Shown: one piece after another, positions 1 through 10,150 of the stretch
Layout of the letters: every line of letters begins with the position of its first letter
Position numbering within the stretch: position 1 is the first letter of the stretch
From: Panulirus ornatus
Lineage: Eukaryota; Arthropoda; Malacostraca; Decapoda; Palinuridae
Assembly: GCF_036320965.1 (NCBI RefSeq)
Contig: NC_092225.1
Location: forward strand, 79,484,113 to 79,548,112
Length of the DNA: 64,000 nucleotides
Direction: 5' to 3'
Program-made: the position numbers and the translations under genes
The notes under the pieces: generated by a model
Told to the model about the DNA's origin: nothing
The model's database searches: none
Seen by the model: the letters and a program-made list of their open reading frames with translations, nothing else

Positions 1-1369
1 GAGGATGTGTGGATCAGGTGTTTGCTTTGAAGAATGTATGTGAGAAATACTTAGAAAAGCAAATGGATTTGTATGTAGCATTTATGGATCTGGAGAAGGC
101 ATATGATAGAGTTGATAGAGATGCTCTGTGGAAGGTATTAAGAATATATGGTGTGGGAGGCAAGTTGTTAGAAGCAGTGAAAAGTTTTTATCGAGGATGT
201 AAGGCATGTGTACGTGTAGGAAGAGAGGAAAGTGATTGGTTCTCAGTGAATGTAGGTTTGCAGGCAGGGGTGTGTGATGTCTCCATGGTTGTTTAATTTG
301 TTTATGGATGGGGTTGTTAGGGAGGTGAATGCAAGAGTTTTGGAAAGAGGGGCAAGTATGAAGTCTGTTGGGGATGAGAGAGGTTGGGAAGTGAGTCAGT
401 TGTTGTTCGCTGATGATACAGCGCTGGTGGCTGATTCATGTGAGAAACTGCAGAAGCTGGTGACTGAGTTTGGTAAAGTGTGTGAAAGAAGAAAGTTAAG
501 AGTAAATGTGAATAAGAGCAAGGTTATTAGGTACAGTAGGGTTGAGGGTCAAGTCAATTGGGAGGTGAGTTTGAATGGAGAAAAACTGGAGGAAGTGAAG
601 TGTTTTAGATATCTGGGAGTGGATCTGGCAGCAGATGGAACCATGGAAGCGGAAGTGGATCATAGGGTGAGGGAGGGGGCGAAAATTCTGGGAGCCTTGA
701 AGAATGTGTGGAAGTCGAGAACATTATCTCAGAAAGCAAAAATGGGTATGTTTGAAGGATTGGTGGTTCCAACAATGTTGTATGGTTGCGAGGCATGGGC
801 TATGGATAGAGTTGTGCGCAGGAGGATGGATGTGCTGGAAATGAGAAGTTTGAGGACAATGTGTGGTGTGAGGTGGTTTGATCGAGTACGTAACGTAAGG
901 GTAAGAGAGATGTGTGGAAATAAAAAGAGCGTGGTTGAGAGAGCAGAAGAGGGTGTTTTGAAATGGTTTGGGCACATGGAGAGAATGAGTGAGGAAAGAT
1001 TGACCAAGAGGATATATGTGTCGGAGGTGGAGGGAACGAGGAGAAGAGGGAGACCAAATTGGAGGTGGAAAGATGGAGTGAAAAAGAATTTGTGTGATCA
1101 GGGCCTGAACATGCAGGAGGGTGAAAGGAGGGCAAGGAATAGAGTGAATTGGAGCGATGTGGTATACCGGGGTTGACGTGCTGTCAGTGGATTGAATCAA
1201 GGCATGTGAAGCGTCTGGGGTAAACCATGGAAAGCTGTGTAGGTATGTATATTTGCGTGTGTGGACGTATGTATATACATGTGTATGGGGGTGGGTTGGG
1301 CCATTTCTTTCGTCTGTTTCCTTGCGCTACCTCGCAAACGCGGGAGACAGCGAAAAAAAAAAAAAAAAA
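1..1369 (+). mobile_element. RTE-like non-LTR retrotransposon, 3' part with poly(A)
   Basis: This is the 3' part of an RTE-like LINE, cut at its 5' side by the window edge. It encodes the reverse transcriptase palm onward. Motif A is seen as FMDLEKAYDRVDRDAL near position 85-125, motif B near 255-295, the catalytic FADD near 410, and FRYLGVDLAADG near 603-640. The C-terminal region with MLYGCEAWAMD, KWFGHMERM and GRPNWRWKDG ends at about 1176. A 3' tail of about 175 bp follows, including the signature CTTGCGCTACCTCGCAAACG, and then 17 A at 1353-1369. One extra A at 262, compared with the copy at 11.3 kb, breaks motif B by a frameshift, so this copy is dead. The RTE assignment is inferred from the RT motifs and the C-terminal region; a related clade is possible. 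Confidence 0.85.
9..1176 (+). pseudogene. RTE-like reverse transcriptase fragment, one frameshift
   Basis: The reading frame is open in two overlapping pieces: 9-296, and 274-1176 after a +1 shift. The shift comes from a one-base insertion at 262 inside the GLRQGCVMSP motif. Downstream of it the frame runs 300 codons without a stop through the RT core and the C-terminal basic region. Apart from this single indel, the protein is nearly identical to the copy ending at 12217. That points to recent insertion from a shared source. The endonuclease domain and the RT N-terminus would lie left of the window. Confidence 0.8.
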
Positions 1370-1374
1370 CATAT

Positions 1375-1465
1375 ACAGACATATACATACATCCACACGT
1401 ACATATTCATACTTGCTGCCTTCATCCATTCCCGTTGCCACCCCGCCACATGAAATAGACTCCCC
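1375..1465 (-). mobile_element. RTE-like 3' tail fragment
   Basis: The segment beginning near ATACATACATCCACACG and running through CTTGCTGCCTTCATCCATTC and CCCCGCCACATGAAAT is the reverse complement of the distal 3' tail seen intact at 8510-8770. It sits directly after the poly(A) of the preceding copy, so two tails abut in opposite orientation. Confidence 0.6.
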
Positions 1466-1524
1466 CCACCACCACCCTTACCAAACATATAAATTCCCTT
1501 CACAGATTATTTGCAGATTTGGAC

Positions 1525-2172
1525 TTTAAGTTATTTCCTCATTCTTTAAATGTAATGATCTTAACACTCTTGGTATCTGAATCTAAGCTTGTAATGGCTT
1601 CCTGGCTTCCAATGCCAATTTCTTTTTCCACAGTATAGTCTTCCTCTCTTTAACATATCCAAGTCCGAGTCAGTTGTAACCATGTACACCTCCCTTGTTG
1701 CCATTTCCATAATATTTTCTACCTTACCAGTGGCTTTCAAATAACTCTCCATTGCATTTCCCATTTTTGTATCCATGTCTGCATTCATGATGGTAGTTAT
1801 AAACGTGTTTTTCATGTCAAAGAGAAAGATGACCAAAATTTTCTCAGGTGGGTAGGGAAGAGCTTCTGACAGTATTCTTACATGACTGAAGGAATGAAAT
1901 ATCTACAGGACATACTCCAAATGTAGTCTTCTTGCATTGTACGGTTGACAGCTTTTATTTTGTTAGAGCTTATACTCGCAATGAAAATGGAAAATTTCGG
2001 GACATCTGGTCCCTTTGACATCAACATATGTATATCGATAAGCCCATAAACATCTACAGATATAACACATATCCTTTCTTCTAAAAATTTCGTTACAATT
2101 CAAGGTTACCTCCTGGGTAGGGTAAGGGAGGGTGGCAAGTATGGTTGTCAAATGCTTCCAGAGGACAATCAC
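1525..2172 (-). pseudogene. CR1-like LINE ORF1 relic (possible)
   Basis: On the minus strand, a frame from 2172 to 1963 carries CYIC, then RCPEIFHFHC. This Cys/His pattern resembles the PHD-like finger of CR1-type ORF1 proteins. A second frame from 1836 to 1561 is rich in Lys, Glu and Met and contains the phrase WHWKPGS, which echoes the GRKWKPGN phrase in the better ORF1 at 5.2-5.5 kb. I infer an ORF1 remnant lying downstream of, and in the same orientation as, the larger copy at 2330-5950. Stops and gaps make it non-coding. Homology to that copy is only partial, so the assignment is tentative. Confidence 0.4.
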
Positions 2173-2614
2173 TTCTAATTACCTTGCAGACATGACTGGG
2201 AAGCAAATATGTAGTTTTTGTTGATATTGCCACATTTGGCAATTACTGGTGACATATGAGGGATTACATGCAACAACAGTTAACCTGCCACATCTATGTT
2301 TCATGAAAATGCACATCAAAGACTAATATGTAAATTGTGATAACCATTACTCCTGCAGATAATGGTCTGAAAAAACCTGCTCATCAAATGTTTTGTTTTT
2401 GGATGCCCAGGTGGAACTTCATTTATACTCCTTTGTAACCTTTCTGCATCCACTATTAATGTCATTTTCATACTTATTCTTGCATCATTTGCAAAGAATG
2501 AAATGAAAGTGTGGGTCATACTTGTAAATATCAGATGCAAGAATGAGGTTGGGGTGCAAGTACAGTTCCTTGGAGTACTGAGCTTTTTACCACGAAGGTA
2601 TGGGGATAGCATAG

Positions 2615-2890
2615 TTTACAACTCGATAAGCTACTACACCACATGATTACTGTGTGGCTGTTGGCGACTTATAGGTGGACCGTTTTGATAACGGTCTCTC
2701 TTCTTCCCTCAAGCTTTTTGAACTGTCTACCTTCTCATGTCTTTCCAATAACTATGACCTGGCACTTTTCCATAGACAGGTTTTCCACTTCCACCAAATT
2801 TTTGTAAATACTTTTACTTGTTTATTCTTTTTCCCTTTCATTAACACCTGTATTTAAGAAGAAAGGGAAAGAAAAAAGTAGAACAGTAGT
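2615..2890 (+). mobile_element. jockey-like LINE 3' end nested in CR1-like copy
   Basis: The sequence from AGCTACTACACCACATGATT through ATGACCTGGCACTTTTCCATAG matches 52300-52540 in order and orientation. Both encode the C-terminal signature of jockey-like RT proteins (an LW/LFNSLPS..F.NDYDLALFKRHVFHF type segment; here NYDLALFHRQVFHFH). The fragment ends in an A/G-rich tail at about 2858-2890. It interrupts the minus-strand CR1-like copy, whose homology to 13490-13600 breaks at about 2613 and resumes at about 2895. Confidence 0.6.
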
Positions 2891-4021
2891 AGTAGTTTGT
2901 CAAAAAGCTGGATCTCCATCTCCCAATTTTTCCAGTTATTCCCATAATTTGCATTATGTGCTATGACACAATATTCAATTTGTCAAATGCTTTTGCAAAG
3001 TCTGTGAAAATCACATCAGCAGTTTGCTCTTCAGAGATACAACATTATTATCAAGTGGTCAAGCAACTGAGAGAGGGAAGATCTTCCTGCTCTGAATCAA
3101 TGTTGTACAGGAGTAAGTAGATTGTTCATAAATTCAGTTAGTTTGCCTCTTAAGACTTTCAAAGATTTTAATGATGTGTGATGTTAGTACTATTGGTCGA
3201 TAGTTGTTTGGGACAGATTTGTTTATACCTTTGTGGAGTGTGGTGATGTCAATTTCAAACTCTTGGGAATGGTACCAGAATCTAGACTTTTTCTCTAAAG
3301 GATATTCATTGCCCATTTTGCATTACTTTATGGAGACTGCATTCCACGAGTCCATGCCTGGAGCCTAATTAAAAGCCATGCTCTCAAAAAGCCCTCTCAA
3401 AACTCAGTGCTGAGAATGTGATATCTGCCATGTGCAACATTGGAGGGATCCTGATTAGGAAGAAGTCTGTTGGGTTACTGATCTTTAAAGTGGTTTTTAC
3501 CTCACTTAATACCAATTCATACTGTCTTTTTTTAATCTAACTCATCCCTGGTATTCATCTGTAAAAATGCCTTCTGTTTTAAGTGGGCCAATGGAATTGT
3601 GGTCCTGGATTTGGATTTTGCATACGAGTATATGTTTTTGGGTTATTTCTTATTTCATTAATGGCTTTTTCATCTTCCTCCTTTACCTGTGTTGCATATG
3701 GCATTTAAGAGTTATTGGTTTATGTCTGATATTTCATATGATAGGTTCTCTTCCCTTTGCTGGGTGAACTGTGGCTTCTTCAGAGGTCTGCAATTCTCTT
3801 TTGCCTCCTGTAAAGAGCTCATACTTTCTCATCCTACCTTAGACATTTGGTGCTTTCTTCTTGCTTGTATATATCTGCTGAATGTTTGTAATCCCTAAAT
3901 GGTCACATCATTAACACATTCCCACTCTCTTTTGTAACTCGACAAGGTTTCCATCATTTCACAAACATCTCATTGATCTCCTCCTCCCATTTGATCCATT
4001 TCCTATTGGAACAGAAATAAA

Positions 4022-4222
4022 TGAATACACCTCTATTGTTACTTGTGTTCTGTTTAGGTGGTTAGCATCCCAACTTGTTTTTCCTTCAATTATGTTGTGA
4101 TACAAGGTGTTTCAGATGGGAAATACAACTCCATTATCACATGTGTTCTATCTAGGTAATTAGCATCCAAACTTGTTTCTCTTTCAATTAGGTTGTGATC
4201 AGAGTACAGGGTGTTTCAGATG
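4022..4222. repeat. Two-copy tandem duplication, about 100 bp
   Basis: Two adjacent units share TTAGCATCC(C/A)AACTTGTTT, TTCAATTA(T/G)GTTGTGAT and GGTGTTTCAGATGG in order. The units have diverged by substitutions and small indels, so the duplication is old. It lies within the CR1-like endonuclease/RT relic. Confidence 0.6.
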
Positions 4223-4599
4223 GTGATGTCATATCAGGTCCTCATTTTTTGTAAATATTAAGTCTAGAGTGGTAATTCTTCTGGCAAGTTTTGTTATCTA
4301 TTGACCAAGTGAAAACTTTTCCCATTGTCTGAATAACTTATTTTGTCTGTTTGTCCAATTGCTTCCATTGTCAGCTATCAAAATATGATGTTATTTCCTG
4401 CCTGTCTCCCTTTAATATGTGGCAAGTTGAAGTCTCCTAAGGCAAGTATAACTAGGACTGGGTTTCCAAGGAGGCCTAGGCATGATTTTCTCATTGTTAT
4501 CTGTTCTGTAAATTCTTAAGGCTTTGCATCTGGTGTCTTTAAACTAATGCAATGACCAGATTTGGGTTTTCAACCTTCTTGACAATGAGTATTTCTACT

Positions 4600-4815
4600 A
4601 TAAAATGAGAGTTCAGTTGTTATAAGAGTATCTATCAAATACAGTCCAACTCCTCCACATGATCTTGTCCAGTTGCATCTGTACAGTTCTTACATTATTC
4701 CTTTGGTCTTCAGTGTGTTTTTCAGTGAAGGCCATAACTATTACATTCAACTCATTTAGTAAGCTACTTATGAATGAAATTCTATTTGTTCCATATGATT
4801 TAAATCCCTGCATGT
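4600..4815 (-). pseudogene. CR1-like endonuclease N-terminal relic
   Basis: A 66-codon minus-strand frame begins MQGFKSYGTN and continues LLNELNVIVMAFTEKHTED. This matches the start of an APE-type LINE endonuclease, where 'N.QGL' is followed about 25 residues later by the catalytic TE.HL segment (here TEKH). It then runs on toward the 'GVGLYI.D' segment with decay. The equivalent segment occurs on the plus strand near 34100-34330. Confidence 0.5.
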
Positions 4816-5761
4816 TGACTAATATAAAGGATGTTACATGGCTTGTCTTTGTGTTGCTTTGGGGGGTTATATCTCTGTTCTGCTGAAGTTTGCAGAGTGC
4901 TTTCGTTTCTACACCATTATGAAGAGGGAGGCCAATGTTATTTCCTCCTCCGTCATTTCCCTAAATCTGTTTGCCCCTAAGTCCGAGACTAAAAAAGGAC
5001 GTTCAACTAATTTCTTGTGATCATTTGCAAAATTCTGGATGGTACAATTTGCATCCTTCTCCATTTACCTTTCTTGAGAAAGTTCAAAAATATTCTAGGG
5101 CTTTTAAATTTACATTTTCCCCAGTAAGAAATGCCAGTCCTGTCATAAATGTAATTTCCTTTCTTGTGGTATGCACAAACTTAAATTTACTGTTCCTTCA
5201 CTATGTTGTATCTCACACTCTCCATATCCAATGGCTAAGCCTGACTAAGTTTCCTGGCTTCCACTTTCTTCCTCCCCAACTCCTTCATATATAGCAGAGT
5301 ATCAGTCTCCTTCTGCACCCATGTTTGTTCCTAAAGTTTCTTGGCCTCTACTTTCTCCCTCTCTTTCCAAACCTGAGTAATTGTATGTCTTTCTATAATC
5401 ATGGCTGTGCTTGCCATTTACTGGCTTCTAATTTTCCCTCTCCTTCAATAGCTAAATCAGCAACTCTTGTCTCTTTCTGGGCTCATGTCTGTGGTTGAAA
5501 TTTCCTGAACTCAAATTTCAAGATCTATTTCCAGAGTGGAATATCCCTCTATAGTGTTAGGATCTATGATGCCATTTAAGTCTTTCTCCATGACAGTATT
5601 TCTAGTTTCTGAGTTTATGTCTGAGCCTGTGATGGGAGTGATGTCCTATGACTTTTTCCACATGTTTTACAGTGAGGTAATGCTTTTGCACTTTTCCTTA
5701 TCCACCTGATTCCCATCTAATATCCCCAAATGCAGTAAAATGTGTATCTGCAATGCCTAAG

Positions 5762-5935
5762 CAACACATACCATTTGCCTGTAAATCACTATCTACATTT
5801 TTGATCATGTTACAGTTTATGTTTGCACAGTTGATGTGACAGGTTTTCTTACAACATAGGCAAGCAATTCCCTGTTATCTCTTTGGGGCATTCTCACACA
5901 CAAAGCAATTCCTAATCATTTTAATATATTCATAC
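5762..5935 (-). pseudogene. ORF1 PHD-like zinc finger of CR1-like LINE
   Basis: Translated on the minus strand, this piece reads NCFVC, one stop codon, then CLCCKKTCHINC, followed after about 20 residues by another Cys-Cys pair. The C-x2-C ... C-x2-C-x4-H-x2-C spacing is that of a PHD-type zinc finger. ORF1 proteins of CR1-group LINEs are known to carry such fingers. It lies upstream of the endonuclease and RT relics in the same orientation, as expected for ORF1. The in-frame stop shows decay. Confidence 0.55.
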
Positions 5936-5949
5936 TCACGTTTACACTT

Positions 5950-6360
5950 AAAACTATATTTTCTTTTGGTATTAACTGGCAGATATAAAGGGTCAAGGTT
6001 ACTGCTATAATCTTTTTATTCTTTCAATATTTTCATTATTACCATCACCACCACTACCACTATTATTATCACTACTATATGATTTCTCCCAACATGGTTT
6101 ATTTGTACTTCAACATCTATATTCTGTTCATTACATGTTAAGTTATATGCCTCCTCTTGAGCAAAAACTTATAGCTTTTGTCTTCTAACATACAGTTAAT
6201 CAGTTTCCTCACCCTATATATATTTACCCTCCCTGACTTCCTCTCAAGTGACAATCATATTTCCTTCTTCCTCCATTATCATCACTTTCATTCACTGCTT
6301 AACCAAGCCCCAGGCCACTGTGAGCTGTTACACAGGTTTCCCTCCTTGACCAGTACCCTA
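5950..6360. other. No gene recognised
   Basis: AT-rich sequence with a short degenerate (CAC/TAT) trinucleotide stretch near 6045-6075. I see no coding or mobile-element signature. Confidence 0.4.
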
Positions 6361-8775
6361 AAAGGGGTAGGGGTTACTCGGTAGTAAACGGTGGGATGAA
6401 GATTATTAGTGAAAGAAAAGAGAGGCATTTGGACGATTTTTGCAGGGAAATAATGCAAATGACTGGGATATGTATAAAAGAAAAGAGGCAGGAGGTCAAG
6501 AGAAAGGTGCAAGAGGTGAAAAAGAGGGCAAATGAGAGTTGGGGTGAGAGAGTGTATCATTAAATTTTAGGGAGAATAAAAATATGTTTTGGAAGGAGGT
6601 AAATAAAGTGCGTAAGACAAGGGAACAAATGGGAACAACAGTGAAGAGGGCTAATGGGAGGTGATAAGTAGCAGTGATGTGAGAAGGAGATGGAGTGAGT
6701 ATTTTGAAGGTTTGTTGAACATGTTTGATGATAGAGTGGCAGATACAGGGTGTTCTGGTCGAGGTGGTGTGCAAAGTGAGCGGTTTAGGGAAAATGATTT
6801 GGTAAACAAAGAAGAGGTAGTAAAAGCTTTGCGAAAGATGAAAGCCGGCAAGGCAGCGGGTTTCCATGGTACTGCAGTGGAATTTATTAAAAAACGGGGT
6901 GACTATTGTTGACTGGTTGGTAAGGTTATTTAATGTATGTATGAATTCATAGTGAGGTGTCTGAGGATTGGCGGAATGCTTACATACTGCCATTGTACAA
7001 AGGCAGAGGGGATAAGAGTGAGTGCTCAAATTACAGAGTTATAAGTTTGTTGAGTATTCCTGGGAAATTATATGGGAGGGTATTGATTGAGAGGGTGAAG
7101 GCATGTTCAGAGCATCAGACTGGGGAAGAGCAATGTGGTTTCAGAAGTGGTAGAGGATGTGTGGATCAGGTGTTTGCTTTGAAGAATGTATGTGAAAAAT
7201 ACTCAGAAAAGCAAATGGATTTTTATGTAGCATTTATGAATCTGGAGAAGGCATATGATAAGAGATGATAGAGATGCTCTGTGGAAGGGATTAAGAATAT
7301 ATGGTGTGGGAGGCAAGTTGTTAGAAGCAGTGAAAAGTTTTTATCGAGCATGTAAGGCACGTGTACGAGTAGGAAGAGAGGAAAGAGATTGGTTCTCAAT
7401 AAATGTCGGTTTGAGGTACGGGTGCGTGACGTGTCCATGGTTGTTTAATTTGTTTATGGATGGGGTTGTTAGGGAGGTGAATGCAAGACTTTTGGAGAGA
7501 GGGGCAAGTATGCAGTCTGTTGTGGATGAGAGAGCTTGAGAAGTGAGTCAGTTGTTGTTCGCTGATGATACAGCACTGGTGGCTGATTCGGGTGAGAAAC
7601 TGCAGAAGCTGGTGACTGAGTTTGGTAAAGTGTGTGAAAGAAGACAGCTGAGAGTAAATGTGAATAAGAGCAAGGTAATATTAGGTACAGTAGGGTTGAG
7701 GGACAAGTTAATTGGGAGGTAAGTTTGAATGGAGAAAAACTGGAAGTGAAGTGTTTTAGATATCTGGGAGTAGATTTGGCAGCAGATGGAACCATGGAAG
7801 CAGAAGCGAGTCATAGGGTGGGGAGGGGGCAAAAGTTCTGAGAGAGTTGAAAATGTGTGGAATGCAAGAACGTTATCTCGGAAAGCAAAAATAAGTATGT
7901 TGGAAGGAATAGTGGTTCCGACAATGTTATATGGTTGCGAGGCATGGGCTATAGATATAGGTGTGCAGAGGAGGGTGGTTGTGCTGGAAATGAGATGTCT
8001 GAGGACATGTGGTGTGATGTGGTTTGATCGAGTAAGTAATGAAAGGGTGAGAGAGATGTGTGGTAATAAAAAGAGTGGTTGAGAGAGCTGAAGAGGGTGT
8101 TTTGAAGTGGTTTGGTCACATGGAGAGAAAGAACAAGGAAAGATTGACAAAGAGGATATGTGCATCAGAGGTGGAGGGAACGAGAAGTGGGAGACCAAAT
8201 TGGAGGTGGAAAGATGGAGTGAAAAAGATTTTGAGTGATCGGGGCCTGAACATGCAGGAGGGTGAAAGGCGTGCAAGGAATAGAGTGAATTGGAACGATG
8301 TGGTATACCAGGGTCTACGTGCTGTCAATGGATTGAACCAGGGCATGTGAAGTGTCTGGGGTAAACCATGGAAAATTTTGTGGGGCCTGGATGTGGAAAG
8401 GGAGCTGTGGTTTCAATGCATTATACATGACAGCTAGAGACTGAGTGTGAACGAATGTGGCCTTTGTTATCTTTTCCTGGTGCTACCTCGCATACATGCG
8501 GGGGGGAGGGGGTGGTCATTTCATGTGTGGCGGCGTAGCAACGGGAATGAATAAGGACAGACAGTATGAATTATGTACATGTGTATATATGGATATGTCT
8601 GCATGTGTATGTATTTGTATACGTTGAGATGTATAGGTATGTATATGTGCTTGTGTGGACGTGTATGTATATACATATATATGTGGGTGGGTTGGGCCAT
8701 TCTTTCGTCTCTTTCCTTGCGCTACCTCGCTAACGTGGGAGAGTGACAAAGCATGATAAAATTAAATAAATAAAT
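6360..8775 (+). mobile_element. RTE-like LINE copy with long 3' tail
   Basis: This is a second RTE-like copy, 5'-truncated between the endonuclease and the RT. It aligns with the copy at 10.2-12.2 kb from the GGGATGAAG/ATTATTAGTGAAA segment onward. The 3' tail (8350-8770) is the long variant. It includes AGACTGAGTGTGAACGAATG, a gcgctacctcgc block, a microsatellite-like TGTATATG region, and a final TTGCGCTACCTCGCTAACGT block before AAATAAATAAAT. The tail has two related GCTACCTCGC blocks about 230 bp apart. Confidence 0.8.
6393..8349 (+). pseudogene. RTE-like reverse transcriptase, multiply frameshifted
   Basis: The protein is broken into plus-strand frames at 6661-6912, 6957-7268, 7255-7539, 7786-8082 and 8060-8350. 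Recognisable pieces include ALRKMKAGKAAGFHG, ISLLSIPGKLYGRVL, FYVAFMNLEKAYDKR, SPWLF-like motif B (here CPWLFNLFMDG), FADDTALVADS near 7557-7590, and KRICASEVEGTRSGRPN. The motif A lysine-tyrosine-Asp segment is shifted at about 7258 and motif B reads GLRYGCVTCP. It shows more indels than the other RTE-like copies, so it is older than they are. Confidence 0.75.
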
Positions 8776-8779
8776 TGTT

Positions 8780-9230
8780 CATTTTACATTTCTACCGAGT
8801 TGCAGGGATAAAAGACCCCCGACGACTATGCAAAGTATACTCCAGTATAATATAGCACAACAAACATGCAACAGCATGTACCACTGAGATAAAAGTACAC
8901 GAGGCCTACAACAAAATGTGGAAGACACTTCTATATAGTAAGCAAAACAAGTTGGAGACCCGATGAAGCCACTACTTATCCAGCAAAGAAGGAAAGACCT
9001 ATCAAATGAAGTGATGATCACAGACTGTAACTCAAGTCACAATGAGACCTAGGAAAAAAGAAAGCTATCACTGAAAAGAGATAAACCTAAAATATTTTCA
9101 TTCATGTGAAAATTGCAAATCGGCGACCAATAATATCTCGACTGACTAAAAACAAAATAAGGTACACACATGGATTTGTGTCACAGAAAATAAAATAAAT
9201 AGTTCAGAGCCAAAAATTGCCATAATGATA
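8780..9230. other. No gene recognised
   Basis: AT-rich sequence between an RTE-like tail and CR1-like fragments. An 80-codon minus-strand frame (9021-8779) is Cys/Leu-rich but matches nothing I recognise. Confidence 0.35.
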
Positions 9231-9425
9231 AAAGACCTGACTGACCAAGTCACTGAAGATCAGGAGCCATTGAAAATATACCCATGCACTCTGCCCCAGA
9301 CTAAGACTTTTGGAACTCCATATAAAAAGTGTAAAACATCATTTCCATGGGCACTTAATATCCTTTAGACAAAAATCTGGACTCTGGCATCATTCCTAAG
9401 AGTATGAAACCAACTTACAATTACC
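9230..9425 (+). mobile_element. CR1-like RT N-terminal fragment
   Basis: Plus-strand sequence from the segment around TGCACTCTGCCCCAGACTAAG through AAAAATCTGGACTCTGGCATC and ATTCCTAAGAGTATGAAACC aligns with 13080-13220, the RT finger region upstream of the 'HKGGSK.. NYRP' motif. It stops abruptly at 9425, where a minus-strand fragment begins. Confidence 0.5.
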
Positions 9426-9429
9426 TATT

Positions 9430-10150
9430 CCACAAATAAGTTATCTTGGATTTACCACGGAATTTACCCATACAACTCAAGTTGAGCCCAAGCTGCTGGG
9501 TTTGTTTGATAGTTGCCAAGCTGTTAGAAGCCATGGCTGGCAGGGTCACATTACCACCACAACCCGGCTGGTCTGGTACCCTTTGTAAATACTTATCCAC
9601 AACCTTCTTAAATTTCTCCACTGTGCATCCCATTGTGTTTCTACAGGCTGCAGGCAGTCTTTGAAAGTGTTCAGCCCCAATGTTCATAGTAAATTTACTT
9701 TTTGTGTTTACAGTACCTTTGATTTAAAGGGTAATACTCTACATTTTCCACGAGTCATGCCAACAGTGAGCACTGATTGGGGACCATACCTCCTAGAATT
9801 TTTCAAGTGCAGACAACATACCTTTCCTGTTTGTGCTCCAGAAAATACAGCCTGAGATTTCAGTCATTCCTAGTATTTCAGTTCCTTTACTGTGTTAATA
9901 CAAACCATAAAAGATTTTTGAAAACTTTCTATATCTGCAATTTTGTTCAACATGTAAGGTGATGTTAGCATAGCAGTTTTTCATGTGTGAGTCCACAGCA
10001 ATATTCCATTTGTAAGAGCATAAGCACCTTGAAAAAATGAAGACTGGCTTTCCTCTCTCATTTTGAAGGTCTAGATGATCCATTCTGCCATCTTTTTGAA
10101 GGAGGCAACTACTGCCTCCTTTTGTTTCCAGATGGTATTTTTGCTCATAT
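9430..10150 (-). mobile_element. CR1-like LINE 3' region (left half of a split copy)
   Basis: On the minus strand the frame 9687-9421 reads RNTMGCTVEKFKKVVDKYLQ followed by RVPDQPGCGG. This is the conserved C-terminal tail of the family. Upstream of it (higher coordinates) are the reverse complements of the GTCTTGAAGGTCTGCAGGATCC-type segment. Homology to 15640-15900 runs to about 10130-10150, where the RTE-like copy is inserted. The same element resumes at 12406. Confidence 0.6.

Larger units (their letters stand above)
2330..5950 (-). mobile_element. CR1/L2-like LINE, ORF1 to RT, degraded
   Basis: This is the longest copy of the old LINE family in the window. Read on the minus strand, it starts with an ORF1 zinc finger (5935-5762), continues through a Lys/Glu-rich ORF1 body (about 5700-5000), an endonuclease start (about 4815-4600), and RT pieces. 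The RT pieces include NYRPIVLTSHIIKIFE near 3200 and a palm with FAND in place of FADD at 2484-2495. The third catalytic-site residue is therefore Asp-to-Asn and there are many stops, so it cannot be active. It is interrupted at 2615-2890 by a jockey-like fragment. The C-terminal part of the RT is missing. The family call rests on the PHD-like ORF1, the RT motifs and the tail seen in sister copies. Confidence 0.7.

Noticed and set aside
605..1135. Long minus-strand open frames antisense to the RTE-like RT (also at 6496-8346, 11130-12176, 22237-22850)
   Set aside because: They recur at the same place in every copy as antisense shadows of the purine-rich RT codons, with Ser/Pro/His-rich nonsense products.
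6661..7268. Host gene encoding an RT-like enzyme
   Set aside because: Multiple frameshifts and a LINE tail show it is a dead RTE-like copy.
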